A stretch of DNA of 44,693 nucleotides, taken from FEN-1250 sp039918615 (lineage in GTDB: Bacteria; Gemmatimonadota; Gemmatimonadetes; Gemmatimonadales; Gemmatimonadaceae). Below the pieces are notes generated by a model, which saw only the letters and a list, made by a program, of their open reading frames with translations, was not told where the DNA came from and did no database searches. The translations under genes and the position numbers were made by a program. The stretch covers positions 1-44,693 of the forward strand of contig JBDSHG010000172.1 of NCBI GenBank assembly GCA_039918615.1, written 5' to 3'. This document shows positions 34,237 through 42,202 of the stretch, piece by piece (position 1 is the stretch's first letter; each line of letters begins with the position of its first letter).

Positions 34237-35143
34237 ACCACGCGATCGTCGCTGGCCACGCCTGGCGCGTCGCGTCGAGATTCGCCTGCATGATCGAGCC
34301 GTCGTCCTGCGTCTGCGCGCGCAGGAAGCCGTGCGCGGCGCCGGGGAAGATGGTGTGCTCGTAGGTGCGGCCGAGCGCCTTCATCGCGGAATCGGTTCCG
34401 GGAACGGTGAGCGCGATGCGCGCATCCGTCCCGCCATAGAGGCCGAGCACAGGCGCATGCACATTGGGAAGCTGATCGGCTGATGGCGGCGTGCCGTAGT
34501 AGACGACCGATGCGCCAAACTGCGGCGACGTTCCCGCGTGCGCGGCGTGAGCGAAGGAGACTCCGCCGCCCCAGCAGTAGCCGACGATGCCGTACTTCTT
34601 TTCCGCGGCCGGCTGCGACATCGCGTACTGCGCGACCGCGTCGAGCTTGCGCTGCACGTCCGCAGCATCGAGCGTGCGGATGAGCGCGGGGCCCTGTGCC
34701 TTGAGCGAGCTGTCATCGAGATTCGGCGCGATCTTCCCAGTGAGCAGGTCGGGCGCGATCGCGATGAAGCCATCGGCCGCCAGCTGATCGGCAACGCCAC
34801 GCACCCAATTGGACAGGCCAAAAATCTCGTGCACCACGACGACCACCGGCGCCTTCGTGCTCACCTGCGGATACACGATCCAGGCGCGCACGCTGTCGCT
34901 GCCGACCTTGATGAGCACCCACTCGCCGTGCCGCGGCGATTTCGCGAGCCGCGCCTGCGCCTCGGCCGCGCCGGCGGGAAGGTCCGCCGCCTGCGGCGCG
35001 GCATCGTGCGACGCGCTCGGCGTTGCGGGCGTGCCGAACGCGGTATCGTGCGCCGCATGATCGTCGGCGCCGACGTGACGGGCGCACGCCGTGGCGGCGA
35101 GGGTCGTCGAAAGCGCGATGAGTCCAACACGAAATAGAGTCAT
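34217..35143 (-). CDS. dienelactone hydrolase-family lipoprotein
   Basis: This is a 308-residue protein with a lipoprotein signal (LAATAC, Cys at about 20) and a His/Ala-rich linker, followed by the DLH domain. Catalytic features are HEIFGLSNWV (Glu of the family), nucleophile Cys190 in GYCWGGG, Asp in GGTDARI and His in GAAHGFL. A Cys nucleophile is typical for this family. ATG 35143 has GGAG 6 nt upstream. It lies 11 nt downstream of the amidohydrolase stop, so the two form an operon. The substrate is unknown; the extracytoplasmic location and partner suggest breakdown of an ester or amide. Confidence 0.9.
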   Translation of the reverse strand: MTLFRVGLIALSTTLAATACARHVGADDHAAHDTAFGTPATPSASHDAAPQAADLPAGAAEAQARLAKSPRHGEWVLIKVGSDSVRAWIVYPQVSTKAPVVVVVHEIFGLSNWVRGVADQLAADGFIAIAPDLLTGKIAPNLDDSSLKAQGPALIRTLDAADVQRKLDAVAQYAMSQPAAEKKYGIVGYCWGGGVSFAHAAHAGTSPQFGASVVYYGTPPSADQLPNVHAPVLGLYGGTDARIALTVPGTDSAMKALGRTYEHTIFPGAAHGFLRAQTQDDGSIMQANLDATRQAWPATIAWFRKYLK

Positions 35144-35154
35144 GGTTGCTCCAC

Positions 35155-37239
35155 TCACTTTGGAATGACGTAGTCCTGGGCACCGATGATCTGCCATTCG
35201 CCGTCGCGTCGCTGCCACGTGTCTGTAAACGAGTAGCGTCGATCGAACGGGCCGCTCTTGTTCCGCCCCTTGAGGTGGAGCACGCCGGTGATGATCTGCG
35301 TGTCGCCGAAGTCGTGCACCTTCATCCCTTCGTTCCCCGCCCACGTCGTCGTATCCTCGCCTGTCAGGCTCGCGATGACGTCCGCCCGGCTGATCACCGC
35401 CGAGTCTTCAGTGTAGACGAAGCCAGGCGCGAGCAGCCGCTCGAACATCTTCGTGTCGCGCGCGACGAGCCCGCGCGTCCACTCCTCCTCGCGCTGCAGC
35501 GGCAATACCACCGGCGCGGATGAGGCGCTGGCGCCCGCATCGATGCGCTCCCCGGTGATCACAGCGTCCTTCGCACGATACACCGCTTCGCCACCAAGGT
35601 ACGTGGCCACCACCTGCGCGCCGAGGATCCGCTCGGGAGCCACGGTCATGATGTCGCGCGTGAGGATCGTGAAGTCCGCGTACTTGCCTGCGGTGATCGA
35701 GCCGAGCTCTCCTTCCTGGAAGGCGGCGTACGCCGGCCAGAGCGTCATGGAGCGCAGCGCCTCCTCGCGCGTCATTCGCTGATCGCCATACCAACCACCC
35801 GGCGGATTGTTATCTGCATCCTGCCGCGTCACTGACGAATGGAAAGTGATGATCGGGTTCACACGCTCGACCGGGAAGTCCGTGCCGTTGGGAATCACGA
35901 CGCCGCTGTTGAGCAGTGTGCGCCACGCGTACGCACCACGGATGCGCTCCGGTCCGAGACGACGCTCTGCCCACGGCATGTCGCTGGTTTCGTGGCTGGC
36001 CTGCATGCTCGGGATGACGCCGAGTTGCGCGAAGCGCGGCATGTCCGAGGGCGAGATGATCTGCGCGTGCTCGATGCGCAGACGCGCGTCAGTTGTCGGC
36101 ACGGCATCGAGCGCCGCCTGGTACGCATCGAGCGCATTACGATTGCCGCGATCGCCGATCGCGTGCGTGCTCACCTGGAAGCCATGCTTGAGCGCCTCGA
36201 TGGAGCGTGACTTCAGATGCTCGGGAGTCGAGACGAGCAGCCCCGAGTTCGCGCTATCATCGCTGTAGGGAGCGAGGAGTGCCGCACCGCGCGAGCCCAA
36301 CGCGCCGTCGGCGAACAGCTTGATGCCGCGCACCCACACGTGACCGTCGTACTCCGCCTTCTTCGGCCCGCGCGCAAAGTAGTACGCGAGCGCCGCCGAA
36401 TCGTCGGTCACCATCTCGTACGTGCGCAGCGGGAGCTTCTTTGCACTCGCCAGCGACTCGAGCGCCTCGATCGTCTCGCGCTCGGCGCCCATGTCCTGCA
36501 CCTCGGTGAGCCCCCACTTGTTGCTCTCGGCTGCGGCGGCACGCAGCAGCTCGGAGCGCTGCGCCGATGTGACTGCCGGGAGCGCACTCGCAATGAGCCC
36601 CTGCGCGTTGTCGACGAACACGCCGGTTGGATTTCCCTTTGCATCGCGGATAATGCGGCCGCCGCTCGGGTCGGGTGTCTTCGCGGTGATATGCGCGGCA
36701 CGCATCGCGGCAGCGTTTGCGAGCATCGCGTGCCCGTCGATGCGATTGAGAACCACCGGATGATCTGGGACCGCGAGCGAGAGCGCCTCGTGCGTTGGAA
36801 ACTCCTTCACCGGCCAGCGATTCTGATCCCAGCCCTCGCCATAGATCCACTCGCCGGCCTTTGCGGTCTTCGCGCGTGCGACGACGCGCGCAACGATCTC
36901 CTCGTACGATGTCACGCCCACGAGATCGACGCTCTGCAACGCGATGCCGAGCCCAAGGAGATGCGCGTGCGCATCGATGAAGCCGGGGTACGCGGTCGCG
37001 CCATGCAGATCGAGGAGCTCCGTTTTTGGCCCTTTGAGTTTCATGACGTCGCGCGCGGTGCCCACGAGCACGAAGCGGCCGCCACGCACGGCGAACGCCT
37101 CGACTATCGGGCGTGTCACGTCGACCGTATAGATGCGGCCGCCGCTCACTATGAGATCCGCGGGCTGTGGCGCCTGCGCCAATGCGGAGAGGGGCGCCGC
37201 GAGCGCGGCCAGGAAGACAATCGTGCGAATTTTCTTCAT
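35155..37239 (-). CDS. exported amidohydrolase fused to a SnoaL/DUF4440-like domain
   Basis: This is a 694-residue protein with a signal peptide (ending SALAQ). Residues about 25-545 are a YtcJ-like amidohydrolase: PGFIDAHAHLLGLG, YGEGWDQNRWP, DGHAMLANAAAM, DPSGGRIIRDA, KLFADGALGSRGAALL, VSTHAIGDRGN, GTDFPVE, GKYADFTIL. Residues about 565-694 add an NTF2-like domain: EEEWTRGLVARDTKMFERLL, in pieces; GFVYTEDSAVISRADVIASL; WQRRDGEWQIIGAQDYV. The paralogue at 21881 lacks this extension. ATG 37239 is used; GTG 37245 is possible. It is followed by the dienelactone hydrolase. Confidence 0.9.
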   Translation of the reverse strand: MKKIRTIVFLAALAAPLSALAQAPQPADLIVSGGRIYTVDVTRPIVEAFAVRGGRFVLVGTARDVMKLKGPKTELLDLHGATAYPGFIDAHAHLLGLGIALQSVDLVGVTSYEEIVARVVARAKTAKAGEWIYGEGWDQNRWPVKEFPTHEALSLAVPDHPVVLNRIDGHAMLANAAAMRAAHITAKTPDPSGGRIIRDAKGNPTGVFVDNAQGLIASALPAVTSAQRSELLRAAAAESNKWGLTEVQDMGAERETIEALESLASAKKLPLRTYEMVTDDSAALAYYFARGPKKAEYDGHVWVRGIKLFADGALGSRGAALLAPYSDDSANSGLLVSTPEHLKSRSIEALKHGFQVSTHAIGDRGNRNALDAYQAALDAVPTTDARLRIEHAQIISPSDMPRFAQLGVIPSMQASHETSDMPWAERRLGPERIRGAYAWRTLLNSGVVIPNGTDFPVERVNPIITFHSSVTRQDADNNPPGGWYGDQRMTREEALRSMTLWPAYAAFQEGELGSITAGKYADFTILTRDIMTVAPERILGAQVVATYLGGEAVYRAKDAVITGERIDAGASASSAPVVLPLQREEEWTRGLVARDTKMFERLLAPGFVYTEDSAVISRADVIASLTGEDTTTWAGNEGMKVHDFGDTQIITGVLHLKGRNKSGPFDRRYSFTDTWQRRDGEWQIIGAQDYVIPK

Positions 37240-37463
37240 GATCACGCGGGGCGAGCGGAGGGGGGATACGCGAAGTAGCTGGGCAGCGAGCCGTTACGAA
37301 CATCGCCTGTGGCGAAGACTCAGGGAAGGCTCGAATCGAGAACGACGGGAGGAAATCTTTCCCGGCCGCAAGGCCTCTGGCGCCGGCCGAGCCCGTCATA
37401 TAGCGTGGTGCGCGATCGGAAGTCGGGGCAGTAACGGACGCTGCAAATCACGGGAGACTCCGC

Positions 37464-38453
37464 GTGCGATCGAATCGACTGCTGTCGTGCCTCGCAGCCT
37501 GTGTCGCGTTCCTTGCAGCAAGTATGGCGGGCGCGCGAGTGCTCCCCGCGCAGAGCGGAGGTCCGTCCGTCGCTGACGAAGACGTGATCGACTCGCTCGC
37601 CGACTTCTCCATCCACCTCGATCACCGCCTCTCGGCCTGCCAGGCGGCGATCCCTGCCTCGAGCATGCATCGCGTACCGGTGTTCCTCGCTGCGACGATG
37701 GCTCCGCATACTGACTCCGCATTCACGCTGCAGGCGGATCTGCTTGCGCAGGACGTGGCCGCGGAGGTGCGACGCGTGCTCGGCGCACGCGGGGAGGACG
37801 CTCCGCTCGCGGACGGCAAGATCGCCTGGTACTCCGTTCCGAGTCAGCTGGTGATCACGGCGTGGCCGGACGGCCGCACCCAATCGCGCACGCGCGGCTT
37901 TGCTGGAGATTCGAGCGCGGCGCTGCTGCTTTCCCGAGCGTTCGATTCCGTGCGCGCTCGCGAGCCGGTGGTCATGGTCTGGCTAGATGGCTCTACTGCC
38001 GACTCGATTGTGGTGAGGCTGACGCTGATGCCGAGGCGCGTCAAATGGGAGAACGAGCAACTCGCTCGCGAGCTACGCTACAGTGGGAGGGATCGCGTAA
38101 AGTTTGCGTCGTTCTTTCTCTCGCTTCCGGATTTCTTACCGGCACTGCCAAAAGAAGGGCAGGATCCGCCTCGCTACCCGCACTACAATGAGCAAGATCG
38201 CATCGAAGGTCAGTTGACCATCCAGCTCGTCGTGGACACCACCGGACGAGCCGACCCGGCTACGATTCACGACCTGTGGCCGAAGGATGTCCCGCGCTTA
38301 ACCGGGGGGAAGAAGCGCTACTACGACGCCTTCGTGTATGAAGTAGCGAAGTGGGAAGAGCGCCTGAAGTATTTCCCGGCGCGCATCGGGCAGTGTCCAG
38401 TGAGTGAGCTGGTGCAGCAGCACATCAGATTCCGGGCGCGGACTCGCTCGTGA
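37464..38453 (+). CDS. exported protein with a TonB C-terminal-like domain
   Basis: This is a 329-residue protein with a signal peptide (about 1-30, ending RVLPAQ). The middle (about 35-200) is not recognised. The last third resembles a TonB C-terminal domain: PPRYPHYNEQDRIEGQLTIQLVVDTTGRADPATIH, seen in pieces, i.e. the usual P-x-YP ... G-x-V-x-V-x-F-x-VD-x-x-G pattern with Gln instead of Val. The final ALPEAEKWxF-type stretch is replaced by FVYEVAKWEERLKYFPA. There is no membrane helix besides the signal and no Pro-rich spacer, so it is not a classical TonB energiser. GTG 37464 has CGGGAG upstream. Role is unknown. Confidence 0.7.
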   Translation: MRSNRLLSCLAACVAFLAASMAGARVLPAQSGGPSVADEDVIDSLADFSIHLDHRLSACQAAIPASSMHRVPVFLAATMAPHTDSAFTLQADLLAQDVAAEVRRVLGARGEDAPLADGKIAWYSVPSQLVITAWPDGRTQSRTRGFAGDSSAALLLSRAFDSVRAREPVVMVWLDGSTADSIVVRLTLMPRRVKWENEQLARELRYSGRDRVKFASFFLSLPDFLPALPKEGQDPPRYPHYNEQDRIEGQLTIQLVVDTTGRADPATIHDLWPKDVPRLTGGKKRYYDAFVYEVAKWEERLKYFPARIGQCPVSELVQQHIRFRARTRS

Positions 38454-38494
38454 GCGCGCGACTGCTCTGCGGCTCGAGATGCGTAGCACGCGAG

Positions 38495-38614
38495 CTAGCC
38501 CTGCTTCATCGTGCCCGAGGCGACGAGCTTTCCCGCATCACCGTCGAGCACCGGCGGCAATGGCGAGCCGGCCCAACGGATGGTCTTCTCCTTACACGAA
38601 TGGGTTATGGCGTC
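38495..38614 (-). other. 39-codon open frame, possibly the 3' remnant of a gene
   Basis: Between two convergent genes the minus strand has an open frame without ATG/GTG start, reading ...KTIRWAGSPLPPVLDGDA then GKLVASGTMKQG and a TAG. Its composition is protein-like, unlike the shadows around it. An AAGGAGAAGACC sequence stands just before the ATC codon of IRWAG. It may be a leftover C-terminus; no family is recognised. Confidence 0.25.
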
Positions 38615-38629
38615 TCAGATCTCGGCGCG

Positions 38630-39202
38630 CTACGCGTGACAGGGCCGACCGGCGGCAGTCGTGTCGGCGGTTGCGTGTGCCACGCTCTGCGTCACCTGAT
38701 CGACGAGCCACGCGGCGCCGCGCACCGTCATGTGCGCGGTGAGCGTAGTGTCGCGGCCGATCCCCTTGAGCTCGATCACGCGCGTGCCCACCGCGCGCTG
38801 CAACTTCGTCGACACCACCTGCACCTCCCACTCGGCGATCCACGGACCGATGCGATTCAGCCGGCTCACGAGCACCCAGTCCGCGTGCTGCGCGGCGCCC
38901 CATTCGGCGACGACGTCCGGATGCTCCCAGAGGTACGACGCCCCCGGATGCTCGGCGGTGAGCGATGGCGCCGAGCCTGGTGTGACGGGATAGCCGCATC
39001 CGGCGAGACGAAGGCGCGCCTGCTCGGTGAGCTGGACGATCGTCGCAGAATCCTCGGGCATGTCCGGACTCGCCGACATGTTGTGCAGCACCACGGGAAT
39101 CACGGCGATCGTCGGTCGTGACGCAGCGGGTCCGGCGGCGACGAGAAGGAGAACGAGGACGATAGCAAAGGGCCGCGTATGTGCGCGCATCATGGATTTC
39201 AT
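38630..39202 (-). CDS. exported DUF2380-like protein
   Basis: This is a 190-residue protein with an N-terminal signal peptide (FAIVLVLLLVAAGPAASRP). It resembles DUF2380 proteins: IAVIPVVLHNMS near the start, a helix with LTEQARLRLAGCGYPV, and the later ADWVLVSRLNRIGPWIAEWEVQVV segment; the match is by eye and moderate. Two cysteines are present. The start is unsure: ATG 39202, 39193 and 39190 all precede the signal peptide, and none has a good ribosome-binding site. It is convergent with the TonB-domain gene. Function is unknown. Confidence 0.6.
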   Translation of the reverse strand: MKSMMRAHTRPFAIVLVLLLVAAGPAASRPTIAVIPVVLHNMSASPDMPEDSATIVQLTEQARLRLAGCGYPVTPGSAPSLTAEHPGASYLWEHPDVVAEWGAAQHADWVLVSRLNRIGPWIAEWEVQVVSTKLQRAVGTRVIELKGIGRDTTLTAHMTVRGAAWLVDQVTQSVAHATADTTAAGRPCHA

Positions 39203-39288
39203 TTTCGGCTGCGAGGGTGGAGCGTTTCGGATAGCGGACAAAAGTTCGCACGATGGAGGCCCGTGCGCACGGGACGCTGCCGGCCGCG

Positions 39289-39294
39289 ATTATA
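39289..39294 (-). promoter_or_regulatory. possible -10 (TATAAT) for the DUF2380-like gene
   Basis: A perfect TATAAT on the minus strand lies about 90 nt upstream of the DUF2380-like start, between that gene and the terminator hairpin of the upstream gene. No good -35 box is found. Confidence 0.3.
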
Positions 39295-39298
39295 CGTC

Positions 39299-39324
39299 GC
39301 CGCCGCCCGCCTCACCGCGGCGGC
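39299..39324 (-). terminator. GC-rich hairpin at the end of the SnoaL-like gene
   Basis: GCCGCCGC (39299-39306) pairs with GCGGCGGC (39317-39324) around a 10-nt loop that contains the gene's stop codon. There is no T-tract, so terminator function is moderate at best. Confidence 0.4.
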
Positions 39325-39878
39325 CCCTTGAGCTCCGGAAGGATCGCGGTGTTCTGCCCGTTTACGATCTGCCACTTCGCGTCCGCGCCCTTCTTCAGCA
39401 CGTACACCATGCGCGTCCTGAGCACGCCTTTCCCGTCGGCGCCCGTCTCGCTCGCCTGAATTCCCGGCGGGAGCGCCGTGTAGCCGGATACCGCGTGCTC
39501 GTAGTGCGCGATCGCCAGCTCCGGCGCCACCCACACGATCTTCTGCACCGACACGGAGTCGTGCGAATCCTTGAAGATCGTGGCGAAGATGCGCGTCGTG
39601 ATCCCCTCGATGGCCGGCTTTCCGCTGAACGGCGTGCCGAGGATGTTGATGAACTCGGCCGATGGCACGAAGGCCGCGGCCCACGCCTTCGCGTCGTGGC
39701 GGTTCCACGCCGCAGCCTGATCGGCGATGATCGCGCGGATCTCCGCGTCGGCGTCGGCGCTGGCGACGATGTGCTCTGCGCTCATGAGTCGGCTCTCCTG
39801 TGCGAGAAGGGTGGGATAATACGTGGTGGGCGCGAGGGAAAGAATCGCGGCGACGATGGCGGTCCTGGATGCGGACAT
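39312..39878 (-). CDS. exported SnoaL-like (SgcJ/EcaC family) protein
   Basis: This is a 188-residue protein with a signal peptide (about 1-27, ending PTLLAQ) and an NTF2-like domain: IRAIIADQAAAWNRHDAKAWAAAF, in parts; EFINILGTPFSGKPAIEGI; AIAHYEHAVSGY; TRMVYVLKKGADAKWQIVNGQNT. These are hallmarks of SgcJ/EcaC proteins, a family of unknown activity named after polyketide gene clusters. ATG 39878 has GGGAG 6 nt upstream. It is transcribed divergently from a TetR regulator across an 80-nt region with a strong dyad, so it is the probable target of that regulator. Confidence 0.85.
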   Translation of the reverse strand: MSASRTAIVAAILSLAPTTYYPTLLAQESRLMSAEHIVASADADAEIRAIIADQAAAWNRHDAKAWAAAFVPSAEFINILGTPFSGKPAIEGITTRIFATIFKDSHDSVSVQKIVWVAPELAIAHYEHAVSGYTALPPGIQASETGADGKGVLRTRMVYVLKKGADAKWQIVNGQNTAILPELKGPPR

Positions 39879-39911
39879 GGGGGCTCCCGGGCTCGTGGCA
39901 CAAAAGAGGCT

Positions 39912-39933
39912 TTATGGCACCATTGTGCCATAA
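39912..39933. promoter_or_regulatory. 22-bp perfect dyad, probable TetR operator
   Basis: TTATGGCAC (39912-39920) and GTGCCATAA (39925-39933) form a perfect inverted repeat with a 4-bp CATT centre, in the 80-nt gap between divergent genes. It overlaps the -35 of the regulator and a possible -10 (CATAAA) with -35 (TTGTCT, 16-nt spacer) for the SnoaL-like gene. A second dyad, AAAAGTA-GTA-TACTTTT, follows at 39937-39953. Confidence 0.75.
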
Positions 39934-39950
39934 GACAAAAGTAGTATACT
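39923..39950 (+). promoter_or_regulatory. candidate promoter of the TetR gene
   Basis: TTGTGC (39923-39928) and TATACT (39945-39950) with a 16-nt spacer, 8 nt before the ATG. That implies a very short or absent leader on the tetR mRNA, and no ribosome-binding site is seen. Confidence 0.45.
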
Positions 39951-39958
39951 TTTCCCCC

Positions 39959-40612
39959 ATGGCGACGGCAAGAGCCTCCACCGAGCGGATCCAGCAGAAG
40001 GGGCGCACCCGCACCGCGCTCCTCGCGGCGGCCGTGCGCCTGCTCACGAGCGGCGCGCAGCCCACCGTCGCCGAGGTCGCGGATGCGGCGCGCGTCTCCC
40101 GCCGCACGGCGTACCGCTACTTCCCCTCGCAGGAGCAGCTGCTCGCGGAGGCGGCCCTCGAAGGCGTGCGCGGGATCATGGTGGAAGCGATCGAAGGCGA
40201 GCGCGGGAACGGTCGCGACGTCGCAGACATCGAGACGCGCCTCGATCGCGCCGTGCAGGCGATGCAGCGCAGCGCGGCCGGCAACGAGCAGCTCCTCCGC
40301 ACCATGATCCGCCTCACCGTGAGTGCACCCGTCGCACCATCAGGCACCGACGCCGCCATGCCGAAGCGCGGCTATCGGCGCATCGAGTGGATCGCCCTCG
40401 CGCTCGCCCCCGTGAAGAAAAAGCTCGGCAAGAAGCGCTACGAGCGCCTCGTCTCGGCGCTCGCGACCTGCATGGGGATCGAGGCGCTCATCGTCCTCCG
40501 CGATCTACGCGGCTTGTCGGAGGGCGACGCCGAGGAGGTATCGCGCTGGTCGGCGAGAACGCTGTTGCGCGAATCACTTCGCGACGCGGGGCAACGGCGA
40601 GCGAAGAAGTAG
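39959..40612 (+). CDS. TetR-family transcriptional regulator
   Basis: This is a 217-residue protein. The N-terminal helix-turn-helix domain is clear: GRTRTALLAAAVRLLTSGAQ, in parts; PTVAEVADAARVSRRTAYRYFPSQEQLLAEAAL. The C-terminal ligand domain (about 75-210) has no recognised family features. The ATG at 39959 immediately follows its promoter, which suggests leaderless or near-leaderless translation. Its location opposite the SnoaL-like gene with a shared dyad indicates autoregulation and control of that neighbour. The effector is unknown. Confidence 0.88.
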   Translation: MATARASTERIQQKGRTRTALLAAAVRLLTSGAQPTVAEVADAARVSRRTAYRYFPSQEQLLAEAALEGVRGIMVEAIEGERGNGRDVADIETRLDRAVQAMQRSAAGNEQLLRTMIRLTVSAPVAPSGTDAAMPKRGYRRIEWIALALAPVKKKLGKKRYERLVSALATCMGIEALIVLRDLRGLSEGDAEEVSRWSARTLLRESLRDAGQRRAKK

Positions 40613-40633
40613 CGTCTGCTCGCGCGCCAGCGC

Positions 40634-40664
40634 GGCAAGCGGCTACCCGCGTTAGCCGCTTGCC
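40634..40664. terminator. bidirectional terminator between tetR and the LytTR gene
   Basis: GGCAAGCGGCTA (40634-40645) and TAGCCGCTTGCC (40653-40664) form a perfect 12-bp stem with a 7-nt loop between two convergent stops (40612 and 40668). T-tracts are lacking on both sides. Confidence 0.75.
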
Positions 40665-40667
40665 AGC

Positions 40668-41477
40668 TCACCCCAGCCCCAGCTGCTCCACCAACGCCGC
40701 ACGGTACCCCCGGCTCACCTTGAGCTTGGCCCCGCCCTGCACCACCAGAATGTACTCTCCGTGCAGATACGGCTCGACCCGCACGATCCGTGCGATGTTC
40801 ACGATCGTCGATCGATGGATACGTGCGAATCGCTTCGCGTCGAGGAGCTCGAGCAACTCGTTCATCGATTTACGGATGACGTGCGCCGTCGTGCCGATGT
40901 GCGCCGTCACCGAGTCTCCGGATGCCGCGATGTAGTCGATCTCCCTCGCGATGATGAAGTGCACCGAGCCGTCGACGCTCACAGCGATGCGGTCGAGTCC
41001 CTTCGCCTGCTGCACCCCAGTCGCGGATTGTGGCGCGCCGGCGTCGATCTCGCGTCCAAGCGCCTGCACGCGCTTCACAAATGCCTCGTTGCGCGTGCTC
41101 GCGAGCTGTTCCCGCGCGCGATCGAGTGACTCGCGCAGCCGCTCCTGCTCCACCGGCTTCAACAGATAGTCGAGCGCGCGCACGCCGAACGCGCGCACCG
41201 CGTGCTCGTCGTGAGCCGTCACGAAGATGACGATCGGCATCGATGCGCCGCGCGCACGCTCGAGCATCGCGAAGCCGTTCGATCCCGGCATCGCGATGTC
41301 GAGCAGCAATACATCGGGTGCATCGCTCGCGATGGCGCGCAGCGCCGCCTCCGCGTCGCCGTACTCGCCGATCAGCAGCACGTCAGGCTCGCGGCGCAGA
41401 CGGATGCGCATCCCCTCCCGCCCGTGCGGCTCGTCGTCGACGATCATCACGCGCAGCGGATCACGATGCGTCGTCAC
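40668..41477 (-). CDS. LytTR-family response regulator
   Basis: This is a 269-residue regulator. The receiver domain (about 8-125) has the acidic pair in MIVDDEP, phosphoacceptor Asp60 (DVLLLDIAMPG), Thr in VTAHD and Lys in YLLKPVE. The LytTR DNA-binding domain (about 165-265) shows RIAVSVDGSVHFI, EIDYIAASGDSVTAHI, LDAKRFARIHRSTIVNI and a final VSRGYRAALVEQL. GTG 41477 overlaps the TGA of the kinase gene (41474-41477), so the two were translated together. Because the partner kinase is truncated, this regulator may now lack its input. Confidence 0.92.
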   Translation of the reverse strand: MTTHRDPLRVMIVDDEPHGREGMRIRLRREPDVLLIGEYGDAEAALRAIASDAPDVLLLDIAMPGSNGFAMLERARGASMPIVIFVTAHDEHAVRAFGVRALDYLLKPVEQERLRESLDRAREQLASTRNEAFVKRVQALGREIDAGAPQSATGVQQAKGLDRIAVSVDGSVHFIIAREIDYIAASGDSVTAHIGTTAHVIRKSMNELLELLDAKRFARIHRSTIVNIARIVRVEPYLHGEYILVVQGGAKLKVSRGYRAALVEQLGLG

Positions 41478-42169
41478 GCGCCCGTCCGCTTGCCCGGGTG
41501 CACGAGCGGCACCTCGACGGTCGCCGTGGTGCCCCCGGTCGAGGACGCGAGCGTGACCGACGCCTCGAAGCCATAGAACAGCTGCAGCCGCTCCCGCACG
41601 TAGCGAAGCCCGAATCCGTTCGTGCTCGCGCCGGCCACCGCCACGCCCCCGCCCTGGGCGGGATCCGTAACGCGGAGGCGCAGCCGGCCGCCATCGATCG
41701 ACGCTCCCACTTTCACGCGCATCACCGCGCCCGCCGGCGCCATCCCGTGTCGAATGGCGTTCTCCACCAGCGGTTGCAGGATGTGTGACGGCACGTACGC
41801 CCCGCGCGCCGCTTCCGTGATACACAGCTCGAGCCCGAGCGCATCGCCGAAGCGCAGCCGCTCGATCGCGAAATACTGCTCGACGTCCGCGAGCTCGTCC
41901 GCGACGGTCACTGTCTCATCCGCGCGTGGCGCCAGCGCCGAGCGGAGATACCGGGAGATCCGCACGATCGCATCGTCGGCCGCCGGCATGTCACTCTTCA
42001 GCACGAGCGTCGACACGGTGTTGAGCGCATTGAAGAGAAAGTGCGGCTGGAGCTGCGAGCGGAGCAGCTCGAGATTCGCGGCGGCGAGCCGCGTCTCGAG
42101 CGCGCCGGCCGCCACCTCCTCTCGCGAAGCGACGTACGCTCGGTCGCGGCGGCGATCGGCGCGACGCAC
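41474..42169 (-). pseudogene. LytS-type sensor histidine kinase, N-terminally truncated
   Basis: About 231 residues of the cytoplasmic kinase core remain: ALETRLAAANLELLRSQLQPHFLFNALN (in parts), with the phosphoacceptor His in QLQPHFLFN, then ILQPLVENAIRHGM (N-box), VTDPAQGGGVAV and GFGLRYVRERLQLFYG. The membrane sensor domain normally in front (about 150-200 residues) is absent. The frame stays open to the right, but that sequence is antisense to a DUF5916 fragment. GTG 42169 is the likely limit; GTG 42115 is another possible start. The core could still be made and active, but without the sensor. It was once an operon with the LytTR gene. Confidence 0.75.
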
Positions 42170-42202
42170 GATGCGTCCGCGAGCCTGCTGCGAAGCACTC
42201 GC

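Noticed and set aside
37240..37463. Gap between the amidohydrolase and the TonB-domain gene searched for small genes or RNAs
   Set aside because: Only shadow frames and no convincing hairpin, promoter or conserved motif were seen.
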